A stretch of DNA of 46,791 nucleotides from CAYVQZ01 sp964453435 (GCA_964453435.1 CAYVQZ010000046.1:1-46791); one strand, 5' to 3'. Shown: positions 34,262 through 43,999, numbered from the stretch's first letter. Numbers and translations are program-made. Notes: generated from the letters alone by a model not told the origin.

Positions 34262-35905
34262 ATGTCCCTTATTGAAGCACCGCTCATAGATCAACACATC
34301 CATAATTTTCACGTTATCGAACTCATCGGTTACGGTGCGATGGCCACGGTGTACCGTGCCTTCGACATCGAACAGGAACGAGACATCGCTCTCAAAATAC
34401 CCGACCCGAAATATGCGCAGAACCCGCGGTTCATGGAAAGATTCAGACGCGAAGCAGAGGCGATGGCGAAACTCTGTCACAAGAACATCGTTCGAATATA
34501 CGGGGCGGGCGAATATGAGGGTGTTCCCTTCCTCGCAATGGAATACGTCAGCGGTGTGTCTCTCGCGAAAATCCTGGCGGAGCGGGAACAGCTCGAAATC
34601 GACGAAGCGGTCGAGTACATCCTCCAAGTGAGCGAGGCGATGGAGTGCGCGCATCAGACCGGTATCATCCATCGGGATTTGAAACCCAGCAACATACTGG
34701 CTGAGTCGAGCGGACGAGTGCTCGTTGCCGACTTCGGAATCTCGAAAATAGTGTCGGGCAATGAGGTCGAGGATACTCTCACATTTGTGGGGACACCAAC
34801 CTATATGTCCCCCGAACAATGCGGAGAGGGAGTCCTCGACCAGCGAACCGACATTTACTCCCTTGGTATCATATTCTTTGAAATGATCGTGGGCCGACCT
34901 CCTTTCCGTGGAACAACTCCAGCCGAGATCATCAAGAGCCATCTGATGGATACGGTGAAGTTCCCAACCGAACAAAAGCTCCACGTGCCCCCTAAAATAA
35001 TAAATATCATCCGCAGGATGCTTGCGAAGGACCCGCAACAGCGGCATCCCGATGCCCGTTCCCTCATCCGGGACTTGGAACTGTGGAGAAAAGAAACAGC
35101 GACAACGACAAGACAAGCGCCGGATGTGGAAAATGAGATTCTCTCCGAGGCCGGTCCGCTTGTTCTGTGTTACGTTCCGCAAAAAGTTCTTCACGGGGCT
35201 GTGGTCTCGGCCTTGAATAACATCAATCATAAGTTGCTCACCGTCGCAAGTTCATCGGAGCTCATCGAGAAGCTCTCCTACCTTAAGCCGAAAATGGTGA
35301 TCATAAGCCACGAGCCGCGACGAACTACCGTTTTTCGCCTGGCCGAGAAAATCAAGCATCGATTCAACTCTCAAATCCATATCACGATGCTCAGCCACGG
35401 AATCTCGCGCGACGAAGTCGAAATGGCGTTTCGAATGGGAGTAACCGACATCGTCGCCGAACCTTTCGACCCCTCCATTCTTGTTTCAAAGCTCGAAGCT
35501 GCGCTGGTCGGAGAACAGAGGTCGATCGAGAGCCGTCGTTTCTTCAGAAAGCAGATTTCCGGCAAGATTACGGTGAGAGTGGAAAGCGAAATTCTCGACA
35601 TCAGCGAAGGCGGCATGCGGATAGCAACCAACATGGCGCTCAAAATCGGAGAAGTCGTCCGGTTCGAATCGAACCTGTTTCGACAGCTTGGACTCGGCGA
35701 AAAGGCGGGAAGAATAGTGTGGATTTCCAGAAACAATAGTGAAGAATCTCAGTCCGCCTTCCAGGCGGGCGTGGATTTCGTTGACCTCACGAGAACCGAG
35801 CGGGATACTCTGAGAAAGTGGATTTTCGCTTCGGAGATCGCCGCAAAAACCCACCACACATCGGTTGAACGCCCCCCCAGCATGGGCCCATATCTGAAAA
35901 AGTAG
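34262..35905 (+). CDS. Ser/Thr protein kinase - pseudo-receiver - PilZ fusion protein
   Basis: A 547-residue cytoplasmic protein. Kinase domain (about 15-280): glycine loop IGYGAMATVY, VAIK-type Lys in ALKIPD, HRDLKPSN catalytic loop, DFGISK and SPEQ, so active-site residues are complete. A response-regulator-like domain (about 299-416, LVLCYVPQKV to AALVG) lacks the phosphoacceptor Asp and has AEPF in place of the conserved Lys-Pro. A C-terminal PilZ domain (about 422-535) has both c-di-GMP-binding signatures, RRFFR (RxxxR) and DISEGG (DxSxxG). This links protein phosphorylation with c-di-GMP binding. The membrane VWA/FHA protein in this window is a conceivable substrate; that is inference. 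Confidence 0.9.
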   Translation: MSLIEAPLIDQHIHNFHVIELIGYGAMATVYRAFDIEQERDIALKIPDPKYAQNPRFMERFRREAEAMAKLCHKNIVRIYGAGEYEGVPFLAMEYVSGVSLAKILAEREQLEIDEAVEYILQVSEAMECAHQTGIIHRDLKPSNILAESSGRVLVADFGISKIVSGNEVEDTLTFVGTPTYMSPEQCGEGVLDQRTDIYSLGIIFFEMIVGRPPFRGTTPAEIIKSHLMDTVKFPTEQKLHVPPKIINIIRRMLAKDPQQRHPDARSLIRDLELWRKETATTTRQAPDVENEILSEAGPLVLCYVPQKVLHGAVVSALNNINHKLLTVASSSELIEKLSYLKPKMVIISHEPRRTTVFRLAEKIKHRFNSQIHITMLSHGISRDEVEMAFRMGVTDIVAEPFDPSILVSKLEAALVGEQRSIESRRFFRKQISGKITVRVESEILDISEGGMRIATNMALKIGEVVRFESNLFRQLGLGEKAGRIVWISRNNSEESQSAFQAGVDFVDLTRTERDTLRKWIFASEIAAKTHHTSVERPPSMGPYLKK

Positions 35906-36183
35906 CCGGCGCCCCGCAGGCATCGCTCTCTTCGATATATATTTTTTCAAAGCCCCGCCAGTGCGTCATACTCACGAGAGATGATGCAGTATTCTCCCGC
36001 GGGCCAAGACTGTTTTCGCCACGCCCCCCGCAATCACCCCGAAAGGCTCCCAACCGTCATACCGGTCTGCACAGCCTCCTTGGCCTGAGTTTGACCACGG
36101 GCGCCTTTGTCGGGCAAGTCCCCGCCTAGCCGGGCCGGGCTTTGTTGGGGCGTGTTTCGCAGATTGCCGGGACGCCAAAAAGG
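35906..36183. other. Intergenic spacer before the MerR regulator
   Basis: No convincing gene is seen. Reverse-strand reading gives fragments such as GVIAGGVAKTVLARG, but with no start or family match, so they were not called. Confidence 0.35.
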
Positions 36184-36236
36184 GTTGACAAAGCTCGCCG
36201 TCCGAAGTATACTCTGGCAAGTAGTACGTCCTACTT
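36184..36236 (+). promoter_or_regulatory. Promoter with dyad upstream of the MerR regulator
   Basis: TTGACA (36184-36189), 18 bases, TATACT (36208-36213); the start would fall near 36220. A dyad AAGTAG/CTACTT (36219-36224 with 36231-36236) overlaps the start, a plausible operator. Confidence 0.55.
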
Positions 36237-36273
36237 CTAAACTTGTGCGCTGCCCACCATCCGGGGGAATCCC

Positions 36274-37746
36274 ATGCTGCGAGCGCGTGAACTGGCGGAA
36301 AAGGCCGGCGTGTCGCTTCCGACAATCAAACACTACGTGAACGAAGGCCTCATCCCGAAACCTCACAAAACCGGCAAAACCATGGCATATTATGAGGAGG
36401 CCTGTGTCGACCGAATCAAGCTTATCAAAAAACTGCAAAAAGAAAGATTTCTTCCCCTCGACGTCATAAAACGGATTCTCGACTCGGGAGCCGCCTACGA
36501 GGAAGAGCTCGAGCTGGGCGAGGCAATCCTGAAATCCAAGAAGCTGCAATCCGAGGAACAACCATTGAGCGAGGCGGGCATCGAGCGCCGGACGGGATAT
36601 CCGTTGAAAAAAATACGCCTGCTGGAAAAGGAAGGCATCATCCTTCCCACACAAAAAAACGAAGGAAAATATTACGATTCCATCGACTGCAAGATTATCG
36701 AAATCATGAAAAGCCGCGAAAAGCTCGGCCTGCCCTTCGAGCACTCGGTGCAGACCATCAAACTCTATCGCGATGCGATTGCAAACGCCGTGCGGGACGA
36801 CATTCGATTGTTTGCAAGAAACCTGCTTGGGGATTTTTCTACCAGGCAGACGGTGAAACTCCTGACAGAAGCCGATGACCTGCTGAACAGCTTTGTCGTG
36901 CTCATACGGCAAAAGATGCAGCGCTCTTTCAGTCAAACCGCCCTTCGCCAAATGAACGACCTCGCTGCGAAACTCCGGCTTCTGTTTTTCGTGCCACTGG
37001 AAGGGACCGAACTGCCGGTTGAACATCCCGAAAAACCGGAATTGCGGCTCATTTATTTTCTGTGCGCCGGCGCGTGCGATTCCGCCATCAGTCTTGTGGA
37101 CACGCTGTCGGCTCGGCGGCAAAACAATCGCCGCTTTGCCGCCGCTGCGGTTATCGCACACATTCTCAAGGACGAACCGGATACCGCGCTTCGCATTGTT
37201 GACCAGCATATGCCGAAGCCGACCGCACGCACCCTGGACAATGTGGCAGCGGCTCTCGCATGCATGTTCTCCGCCGGCAAGGCATCGGGCTTTTCCGGTC
37301 CTATGTACCTGGCGAAAAGAGGGCTCGGCTACCTCAAACGGGCCGAGGCCGCATGCGATGGCGATGAGTTGGCGGATATCCTCGCCTCGTATGCCTGCGG
37401 CTCGGTCTACACAATTCTTCCCGATGTTTTTGATACCGCAGAGACCGGAATAGAAATGTTGGTCCGAGTCGACTACGTCTTGAAAAAGAAGAAGCTGAAA
37501 ACGGGCCGCCTGCCCGCCTGGCTGAAAAGAACGCTCGAATACGAGATTCTTCCGGCGATGGAGGTGCGCGTCAGCAGGTTTCTTGCAGAGGTCTGCCTCA
37601 GCGACCAGGATTATGAGGCCGCCATGGAGTACCTGAAACGAGTCGTCCTGATCGCCGACGTGGACAGCGAACATGCAAAATGGGCGAATTTGAAAAGGCT
37701 TGAGATACGAAATGCGGCCGGAGCCTCACGCAGGGGTGGCCGATGA
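36274..37746 (+). CDS. Tandem-HTH MerR-family regulator with helical C-terminal region
   Basis: A 490-residue protein, far longer than MerR (140 residues). The N-terminal winged-helix (about 1-70: RARELAEKAGVSLPTIKHYV) is followed by a second MerR-like unit (about 88-150: LSEAGIERRTGYPLKKIRLL, then YYDSIDCKIIEIMKSREKLG). The remaining 330 residues are helical, TPR/HEAT-like, and may bind an effector. A GGGGGAAT lies upstream, with a dyad promoter before it. Its stop overlaps the MFS start (ATGA), so it should control the operon that follows. Effector unknown. Confidence 0.8.
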   Translation: MLRARELAEKAGVSLPTIKHYVNEGLIPKPHKTGKTMAYYEEACVDRIKLIKKLQKERFLPLDVIKRILDSGAAYEEELELGEAILKSKKLQSEEQPLSEAGIERRTGYPLKKIRLLEKEGIILPTQKNEGKYYDSIDCKIIEIMKSREKLGLPFEHSVQTIKLYRDAIANAVRDDIRLFARNLLGDFSTRQTVKLLTEADDLLNSFVVLIRQKMQRSFSQTALRQMNDLAAKLRLLFFVPLEGTELPVEHPEKPELRLIYFLCAGACDSAISLVDTLSARRQNNRRFAAAAVIAHILKDEPDTALRIVDQHMPKPTARTLDNVAAALACMFSAGKASGFSGPMYLAKRGLGYLKRAEAACDGDELADILASYACGSVYTILPDVFDTAETGIEMLVRVDYVLKKKKLKTGRLPAWLKRTLEYEILPAMEVRVSRFLAEVCLSDQDYEAAMEYLKRVVLIADVDSEHAKWANLKRLEIRNAAGASRRGGR

Positions 37747-39005
37747 ACAACTCCATCGGCGGAGCCGTTCGGTGGCGGTTGCCGGTTGTCCTGCTCATCA
37801 CCGTCATTGTTGCATATTTCGACCGGTTAGTGATTTCCTTGGCGCTGCCCGCCATATCGTCCGAGCAATCGTGGACGGTTCAGGAAACGGGAAAATACGG
37901 CGGAATTCTTCTCAGCGTCTTCTTCGTCGGCTACGGCCTTGCAAACATGTTCTTCAGTCCGGTCGGCGAACGATATGGCCCGCGCAGAAGTCTCACCTCC
38001 GCCGTGGCGCTGTTCTCGCTCTTCACGATGGTGGCTGCGCTTGTGGGTGGTTTCCTGTGGGCGTTTTTGACGGCGCTCTTCCTGCTCGGTTTGGGCGAGG
38101 GCATCCATTTCCCTATGAACAGCAAGCTCATCCGGAACTGGTTCCCGATGCACGAACGTTCGCGCGCAAACGGAATGTGGGTAAGCGGAATCCTGTTTGC
38201 AACCATTTTCGCGCCGGTCCTCCTGGTGCCTGTCATGGAACGCTTCGGATGGAGAATGATGTTCGTCCTGCTCGGGTTCCTGGGTATATTCCTGGTCGTT
38301 CCGCTCATACTCCTGCACTGCTACGATAGCCCGCGCAAACATCCGGCAATCACGAACTCCGAGATAAGCTACATCGAGCGGGGAATGGAAGAGGATGAAT
38401 CCGAGGTGGATGGCTTTTGGAATCAGGTCAAGCCTTTTCTCGGGAAAAATACGTATTGGCTCGCAATGCTTGCAGGAATCTTCAACAATATCGCTTCGTT
38501 CGGACTAATCATGTGGTTTCCGACGTATTTCGTCGAGGGGCGAGGGCTGGAGTTTTCGAAGCTGAAATTCGCATTGCCGATTCCATATATTGCGGGCGTG
38601 TTCGGAATCGTGGCCATGGCATGGCTCGGCGACAAAACGCAGCGGCGAGCGCTCCTGGCAGGGTTCGGCTACCTCCTTACGGGCGTATTCGCCCTCTGCG
38701 CGGCCAAAGCGCCCACCATTAACCTCACTGTCGCCCTTTTTTCAATCGCCATTTTTTTTCAGATGAGCTTCACCGCAGCCGAATTTGCCATGCTTCAACG
38801 CATACTGCCACGGAACCGTGTGGGAACGGGGACGGGCTTCTATAATGGGATGACCATGCTTATCGGCGGAGGCCTGGGGCCTTCGATTGTCGGCGGCGTC
38901 GTTGCCACAACCGCCGACTATACATCGGGCATACTCGCTATTCTCGGAGCTGCCTTTCTTGCGGGAGCCGTTCTTCTGCTCCTCAGCCGCTTCCTGAAAT
39001 ATTAG
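37743..39005 (+). CDS. MFS transporter, anion:cation symporter-type
   Basis: A 420-residue inner-membrane permease with about 12 transmembrane segments. ATG 37743 overlaps the regulator stop. YGLANMFFSPVGERYGPRRS is the MFS motif between helices 2 and 3, and the loop 4-5 reads GEGIHFPMNSKLIRNWFP, typical of the ACS (organic anion) branch. It probably imports the substrate of the ThDP/aminotransferase genes that follow. Confidence 0.88.
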   Translation: MNNSIGGAVRWRLPVVLLITVIVAYFDRLVISLALPAISSEQSWTVQETGKYGGILLSVFFVGYGLANMFFSPVGERYGPRRSLTSAVALFSLFTMVAALVGGFLWAFLTALFLLGLGEGIHFPMNSKLIRNWFPMHERSRANGMWVSGILFATIFAPVLLVPVMERFGWRMMFVLLGFLGIFLVVPLILLHCYDSPRKHPAITNSEISYIERGMEEDESEVDGFWNQVKPFLGKNTYWLAMLAGIFNNIASFGLIMWFPTYFVEGRGLEFSKLKFALPIPYIAGVFGIVAMAWLGDKTQRRALLAGFGYLLTGVFALCAAKAPTINLTVALFSIAIFFQMSFTAAEFAMLQRILPRNRVGTGTGFYNGMTMLIGGGLGPSIVGGVVATTADYTSGILAILGAAFLAGAVLLLLSRFLKY

Positions 39006-39027
39006 GCCTTTACATGGAGGAACTCTT

Positions 39028-40719
39028 ATGCCAAAAGCCAGTGAAATCATTACCGATATCATGGTCGATGCGGGTATCGACCACGTCTTCGGCATGCCGG
39101 GCGGCGCGACGATGTTCATATTCGACGCGCTTTACGATAAACGGGACCAGATTCGAACAGTCCTGGCGCGACAGGAAGGCGGCGCGGCGTGCATGGCCGA
39201 CATGTACGGCCGCCTGACCGGCAAGCCGGCCGTGGTGATGGGACAAGGAGCCTGGATCGGTTCCAACGCCGCCTTCGGCATCATGGAAGCGTATATGGCC
39301 GGCTCTCCGATGGTTATCATCGGCGACATCTCCGACTGGGCCGGAATCACTCAACACGGCGTATACCAAGGCACGAGCGGCGAATACGGCGCGATCAACC
39401 TCCCGAACATCATGCGTTCGATGACCAAGTACACCACGGTCGCGAACTCGCCCGCCGAGTTCGCGCACGGGCTTCAACTCGCGATCAAACATGCCACAAC
39501 CGGACGACCCGGCCCGGCATGCGTGCTGGTGAGATGGAATGTTACGACCGCGGAGGTTGAGCTTGACCAGTTAATGCCACGGCTGTACCCTGTCGAAGGC
39601 CATCTGCGAGTCTCCCCCCCATGTGTTTCACCGGAGGACGCCGGCAAGGCGGCGGAACTCCTGATCGGCGCCGCCGACCCCGTGATGATCGCCGGGCGGG
39701 GCGTCCACGCCTCGAGAGCATACGAAGAAGTCCAGAGACTCGCGGAACTGATAGGCATTCCGGTGGCGACCAGCTACATGGGGAAGAGCGCCCTTGCCGA
39801 GACGCACGACCTCGCGCTCGGAACAATGGGCAACATCGGACAGCGAACAGCAAACGAAAAGGTCTCGGGAGCCGACCTCATTCTTGCAGTCGGCACCTGC
39901 CTCTCACCCGAGAACACCCGAATGCTGTCACCCGATTTCATCAATCCGGAACGCCAGAAGATCATCCATATCGACATCGAGGGACTCAACGCCGGCTGGA
40001 CCTACCCGGTCACGCTCGGAATCACATCCGACGCCAGACTGGCCTTGAAGGCCGTCATCGACGCAATCAAGACAAGATCGCCGAAGATCGACGTAAGGAA
40101 CCGAATCGAAGCCCTGAAGCAACTGAAGGCCGAGAACGACTTTTTTTCTTTTGAAGCTTTAACTTCCGAAGCAGTGCCAATCGAACCTGAGCGGGTAGTC
40201 AACGACCTCAACGAAACCATGGGCCCGGATGACCTGCTCGTGCTCGACGCCGGCAACAGCCGCATGTGGTACGCGAAACATTTCAAATCGAAAAAAGCCG
40301 GTCAAGTCATCGCTCCGGGCGGCGTGGCTGGTCTCGGCTGGGGCGCAGCCGCCGCGCTTGCGGCGCAAATTGCCCAGCCTGACAGGAAAGTTGTGAGTGT
40401 GAACGGTGACGGCGGAATGATGATGATGCTGCATACCCTTGAAACGGCGAAACAATACGAGCTACCGCTGACATACATTATTATGAACAACTCGTGCCTG
40501 GGCAACGTGATGGATTTTCAGGCGCCGGACCGCCGGATAATCACGGAGTATTCCGAGCCGGATTTTGCCGCGATCGGCCGTTCGATGGGTTTGAAAGGTT
40601 TAAAGGTCGCAAAGCCGGATGAACTCAAGCCTGCCTTGAAGGCAGCCATAGAAAGCGAGAGGCCGGCTGTTATAGATGTGACGATTAGCCAGGAACCGCA
40701 TTTCCGACTCATGATGTAA
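39028..40719 (+). CDS. ThDP-dependent enzyme of the acetolactate synthase/2-oxoacid decarboxylase family
   Basis: A 563-residue three-domain ThDP enzyme. Pyr domain: FGMPGGATMFIFDAL with the catalytic Glu in RQEGGAACMADMYGR. Middle domain: VMIAGRGVHASRAYEEV. PP domain: ThDP-Mg motif NGDGGMMMMLHTLETAKQYEL, then IIMNNSCLGNV. GGAGGA precedes the ATG at 39028. No reason exists to call it a biosynthetic acetolactate synthase: there is no regulatory subunit or ilv gene nearby. With two aminotransferases it may decarboxylate a 2-oxoacid made by transamination, or act like sulfoacetaldehyde- or oxalyl-type enzymes. Substrate open. Confidence 0.88.
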   Translation: MPKASEIITDIMVDAGIDHVFGMPGGATMFIFDALYDKRDQIRTVLARQEGGAACMADMYGRLTGKPAVVMGQGAWIGSNAAFGIMEAYMAGSPMVIIGDISDWAGITQHGVYQGTSGEYGAINLPNIMRSMTKYTTVANSPAEFAHGLQLAIKHATTGRPGPACVLVRWNVTTAEVELDQLMPRLYPVEGHLRVSPPCVSPEDAGKAAELLIGAADPVMIAGRGVHASRAYEEVQRLAELIGIPVATSYMGKSALAETHDLALGTMGNIGQRTANEKVSGADLILAVGTCLSPENTRMLSPDFINPERQKIIHIDIEGLNAGWTYPVTLGITSDARLALKAVIDAIKTRSPKIDVRNRIEALKQLKAENDFFSFEALTSEAVPIEPERVVNDLNETMGPDDLLVLDAGNSRMWYAKHFKSKKAGQVIAPGGVAGLGWGAAAALAAQIAQPDRKVVSVNGDGGMMMMLHTLETAKQYELPLTYIIMNNSCLGNVMDFQAPDRRIITEYSEPDFAAIGRSMGLKGLKVAKPDELKPALKAAIESERPAVIDVTISQEPHFRLMM

Positions 40720-40753
40720 GGAACTCACGAAACCCGGATCGGAGGAAACAAAA

Positions 40754-42160
40754 ATGGAATACAAGGAAATCGAGAACCGCATGAAAAACCTCGTATCGCG
40801 GCCCGCGAAGCATATTCCCGATGACGTTATGGAGAAGGTCATCGAGGAACTCCGGAAGAAAACCCCGAAATCTTTTGAGAAATTTCAAGCGGCGCAAAAG
40901 GTGATTCCCGGCGGATGCGAGCACATGCTCTCTCACAGGATACCTCATCCGCCGTTCATCGAGAAGGGCGAGGGCGCATACCTGATCGATGTCGACGGAA
41001 ACCGATACGTCGACTACCTCTGCGGCGCCGGTCCCGTCCTCCTCGGCCATAACCCCCCGGAACTGATGGAAAAGATGATGGAGGTCATGAGGAATAAAGG
41101 GCCGTACCACGGCCTGTGCGACGAGTATGAAACGCTCGCCGCCGAGAAGATAGTCCAGCATATGCCGTCCGTCGACAAAGTCAGGTTCCTGCAGTCCGGC
41201 ACCGAGGCCGATATGGCCGCGATTCGCCTCGCGCGCGTCTACACGGGAAAACAGAAGGTCGTCAAATTCTGCGGAACCTACCACGGGTGGTCCGACCAGC
41301 TCGTCGTTGACCTGTGGGTACCCAAGAGCGGCCGCTTCATGGCCAACGGCATCCCGGACTCGGTCACCGAACACACGATCATCGTTCCTCAAAACGATAT
41401 CGAAGCGCTTCAGCGGGCAATCGACGAAAACAAGGACAAAGGAGGAATAGCAGCGGTGCTCATCGAGCCTATCGGCGCAGAATCGGGAACCATGCCCATC
41501 GAGGAGGGCTATCACAAGAAGCTCGAAAAAATTTGCGGGGACAATGGCATCGTCCTGATTTACGACGAGGTCGTCACCGGCTTCAGGGTGGCGATGGGAG
41601 GAGCCCAGCAACTGCACGGCGTCGACCCCGACCTCACCGTGCTCGGCAAAATCATAGGCGGGACCTTCCCGTCAAGCGGGGCTCTAGCGGGCAAGAACGA
41701 GATCATGGAAATCCTCAACTCCGGAATTATGTCCGGCAGCGGCCAGTCATGCTTCGTCGCCGGAACAATCGCCGCCAACCCGCTCACGTGCGCCGCAACC
41801 TACCACACCATATGCGAGATTGAGAGAACGAACGCTATCGAGAAGGCCGCGGCAACGACGGACAAGCTCGTCAATGAACTGAACACGCTCTTCGAGGACA
41901 GCAACTGCCCGTTCTTCGCCTACAACTACGCGTCGGTCCTGCATATCGAAACAGCCGCCGCCCTGCACATCGACATCGAGAGCGAGGACGGACTGCCCCA
42001 GATATTTGACAGGGATAAGGCGATCAGGAATCACCAGACATTCCTCCGAAACGAGGGTCTCATGACGCTCATGGGCAAGGGCTACCTAACCAGCGTACAC
42101 GGAGACGAGGAGATACAAAAAACCGTCGAAGCATACAACAGGCTCATCAGCGCGCTGTAA
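40754..42160 (+). CDS. Class-III aminotransferase (GSA-aminomutase-like), first copy
   Basis: A 468-residue PLP enzyme. Motifs: FLQSGTEADMAAIRLARVYT (phosphate-binding), YDEVVTGFRVAMGGAQQ (Asp contacting the pyridine N), and the PLP Lys in LTVLGKIIGGTFPSSG. An additional 45-residue N-terminal helix precedes the core. GGAGG before ATG 40754. The closest well-known fold is glutamate-1-semialdehyde 2,1-aminomutase, but the context (MFS, ThDP enzyme, second paralogue) speaks for catabolism of an amino compound. Confidence 0.88.
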   Translation: MEYKEIENRMKNLVSRPAKHIPDDVMEKVIEELRKKTPKSFEKFQAAQKVIPGGCEHMLSHRIPHPPFIEKGEGAYLIDVDGNRYVDYLCGAGPVLLGHNPPELMEKMMEVMRNKGPYHGLCDEYETLAAEKIVQHMPSVDKVRFLQSGTEADMAAIRLARVYTGKQKVVKFCGTYHGWSDQLVVDLWVPKSGRFMANGIPDSVTEHTIIVPQNDIEALQRAIDENKDKGGIAAVLIEPIGAESGTMPIEEGYHKKLEKICGDNGIVLIYDEVVTGFRVAMGGAQQLHGVDPDLTVLGKIIGGTFPSSGALAGKNEIMEILNSGIMSGSGQSCFVAGTIAANPLTCAATYHTICEIERTNAIEKAAATTDKLVNELNTLFEDSNCPFFAYNYASVLHIETAAALHIDIESEDGLPQIFDRDKAIRNHQTFLRNEGLMTLMGKGYLTSVHGDEEIQKTVEAYNRLISAL

Positions 42161-42253
42161 GGAATCGGCGCCGCAAAACACGGCAACCGGCTGCAAATTC
42201 AAAAGAAGTGTCATATGCGTTGCGGAGGCGCACAAGAGGCCGGCTATCAATAG

Positions 42254-42285
42254 TTGCATGTTCGCGGCCCCAAATCATATATAAT
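42254..42285 (+). promoter_or_regulatory. Possible internal promoter before the second aminotransferase
   Basis: TTGCAT (42254-42259) is followed by TATATA/TATAAT at 42278-42285 (18 or 20 bases spacing). This suggests the second copy can be expressed separately. Confidence 0.35.
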
Positions 42286-42355
42286 GTACCGCTGACAGTT
42301 AAACGCCATTGCTTTCCTGCGGCGGACAAAAACGTTTTCGCACGGGAGGACAATC

Positions 42356-43735
42356 ATGCTGGACGAAGTAAGAGCGCTGCCGATTATCCAAGAACTTATG
42401 GCAAAGCAACAGAAATGCATGGAGGCGCACGAACAGAGAGACCGTGACGGCGTAGTGTCGTTCTTCACCAGCGGCCCGCGCCACGCCCCTTTCGTGCCGA
42501 TGATCATCAAGGAAGCGAAGGGCTGTCGATTCATCGACCTCGACGGAAACGAGTTCATCGATACCGCCATGTCATACGGCCCGCTTATTCTCGGCCACGC
42601 GCCCGACGTCGTTGTCGAGGCCGTGCAGGAGGCGGTCACCAGGGGCACGAGCGTGGTCGTGGGCCATCAACTCGAGTACACGCTCGGCAAACTTATCATC
42701 GACCACGTGGCGTGCGCCGAAAGAATACAATTCACCAACTCCGGCACCGAAGCCACCATGTCGGCAATCAAGATAGCGCGGGCATATACCGGTCGCGAAA
42801 AGATTGCCAAGTTCGAGGCCGGCTACCACGGAACGCATCCCGACGTGCTCGTCAGCTCGAATCTCGGGACCGAGCGTCGCGGCCCGAAAGAGCGGCCCGA
42901 GGCCGTTCTCGACTGTCCCGGCATTTGCAGGCATATTCTCGAAACGACGCTCGTTCTGCCGCGCGATCATGAAGCGGCGTTCGACATCATTCGGGAGAAC
43001 GCGAACGACCTCGCATGCGTCATCCTCGAACCGGTCGGGCCGGGCTGGCCGAAACTGAATGTTAACTACCTGCGCAAATTGCGAGCGGTGACCGAAGAGT
43101 TAAACGTGCCGCTGATATTCGACGAGGTCGTCACCGGTTTCCGCACTTGTTTCGGCGGCGCACAGGACAGGTATGAGGTCGTGCCCGACCTCACCACGTT
43201 CGGCAAGATCATCGGGGGCGGACTTCCGCTCGGCGCCGTTGTCGGCAAACGCGAGATAATGGATGTATGTGTGACCACCGGCGACCCGCGACAGGATATC
43301 ACAACGAAGGTCGTCATTGTCGGCACCAACGCTGGCAACATCGTTTCGGCCGCCGCCGGCTTTGCACAGATGAACTACCTCAAAAACAATCAGGATACCG
43401 TTTACCCCTATATCAAGGAGCAGGGTAAACGACTCTCCGATGAGGTGACCGCATTCGCGCGTGAAAACAATCTTCCGTTCCGCATGATGGGCATGGAGAG
43501 CGCATTTATCGCCCACTTCCTCGAAGATGAGCCTGAGGACCTGCGCCAGTTGGAGCAAAACGCAAATGTCGTTGCGGAAAAACTGCTCAGTTACTATATG
43601 CGACGGCACGGAATCTATATGTCCGACACCCATGTCGCCTTCATATCCACGGCGCATACTCCGGACGACATCGGTATCATCATCGACGCGTTTCAGAAGT
43701 CGCTGACCGACATGCGCGATGACGGCTGGTATTAG
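42356..43735 (+). CDS. Class-III aminotransferase (GSA-aminomutase-like), second copy
   Basis: A 459-residue PLP enzyme, paralogous to the preceding gene. Motifs: FTNSGTEATMSAIKIARAYT, FDEVVTGFRTCFGGAQ, PLP Lys in LTTFGKIIGGGLPLGAVVGK. The N-terminus (about 50 residues) and the substrate-side regions differ clearly from the first copy, so a different substrate or direction is likely. GGGAGGAC lies before ATG 42356. It ends the regulator-transporter-ThDP-aminotransferase series. Confidence 0.88.
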   Translation: MLDEVRALPIIQELMAKQQKCMEAHEQRDRDGVVSFFTSGPRHAPFVPMIIKEAKGCRFIDLDGNEFIDTAMSYGPLILGHAPDVVVEAVQEAVTRGTSVVVGHQLEYTLGKLIIDHVACAERIQFTNSGTEATMSAIKIARAYTGREKIAKFEAGYHGTHPDVLVSSNLGTERRGPKERPEAVLDCPGICRHILETTLVLPRDHEAAFDIIRENANDLACVILEPVGPGWPKLNVNYLRKLRAVTEELNVPLIFDEVVTGFRTCFGGAQDRYEVVPDLTTFGKIIGGGLPLGAVVGKREIMDVCVTTGDPRQDITTKVVIVGTNAGNIVSAAAGFAQMNYLKNNQDTVYPYIKEQGKRLSDEVTAFARENNLPFRMMGMESAFIAHFLEDEPEDLRQLEQNANVVAEKLLSYYMRRHGIYMSDTHVAFISTAHTPDDIGIIIDAFQKSLTDMRDDGWY

Positions 43736-43999
43736 GTCGTGAGCGCGAGCGTTGCTGTGATACGGTGTGTTTGCCTAATCCTCGGATTTTATCGCGCACT
43801 TTTCCACGCGGAGGGAGCCTCATGTGTGAGTTCTGTCGTGAGCACGGCGCCGATGAACGGAAATGGTATCTGACCCCCAGAAATTTCGACCTGTTTTCAT
43901 GAAAGGAACCTTTTCAGTCATAACCGATATTGCGCAGTTCTCCGCAGGCGGTACGGTATCATTCCCATGATTCTTCGCCCACGGAACATCTTTCCGCAA
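43736..43999. other. Intergenic stretch with a short gene remnant
   Basis: Apart from the 26-codon remnant listed next, no gene, terminator or RNA was recognised. AATGGTATCTGACCCCC at 43862 onwards resembles a dispersed-repeat end. Confidence 0.3.
43822..43902 (+). pseudogene. Truncated start of an MCEFC-type protein
   Basis: A 26-codon frame (MCEFCREHGADERKWYLTP, then RNFDLFS) is preceded by a strong GGAGGGAG ribosome-binding site. The pattern MCEFCxxHG...KWYL...N is one I recognise as the N-terminus of certain 4Fe-4S cluster proteins of anaerobes, which are far longer. The frame stops at TGA 43900-43902 and nothing downstream continues it. I read it as a remnant or frameshift; a genuine micro-peptide cannot be excluded. 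Confidence 0.35.

Noticed and set aside
36034..37674. 546-residue reverse-strand frame opposite the MerR gene
   Set aside because: It has no start context, no domain and a composition expected of a shadow; the plus-strand MerR sequence has clear motifs, a promoter and overlap with the next gene.
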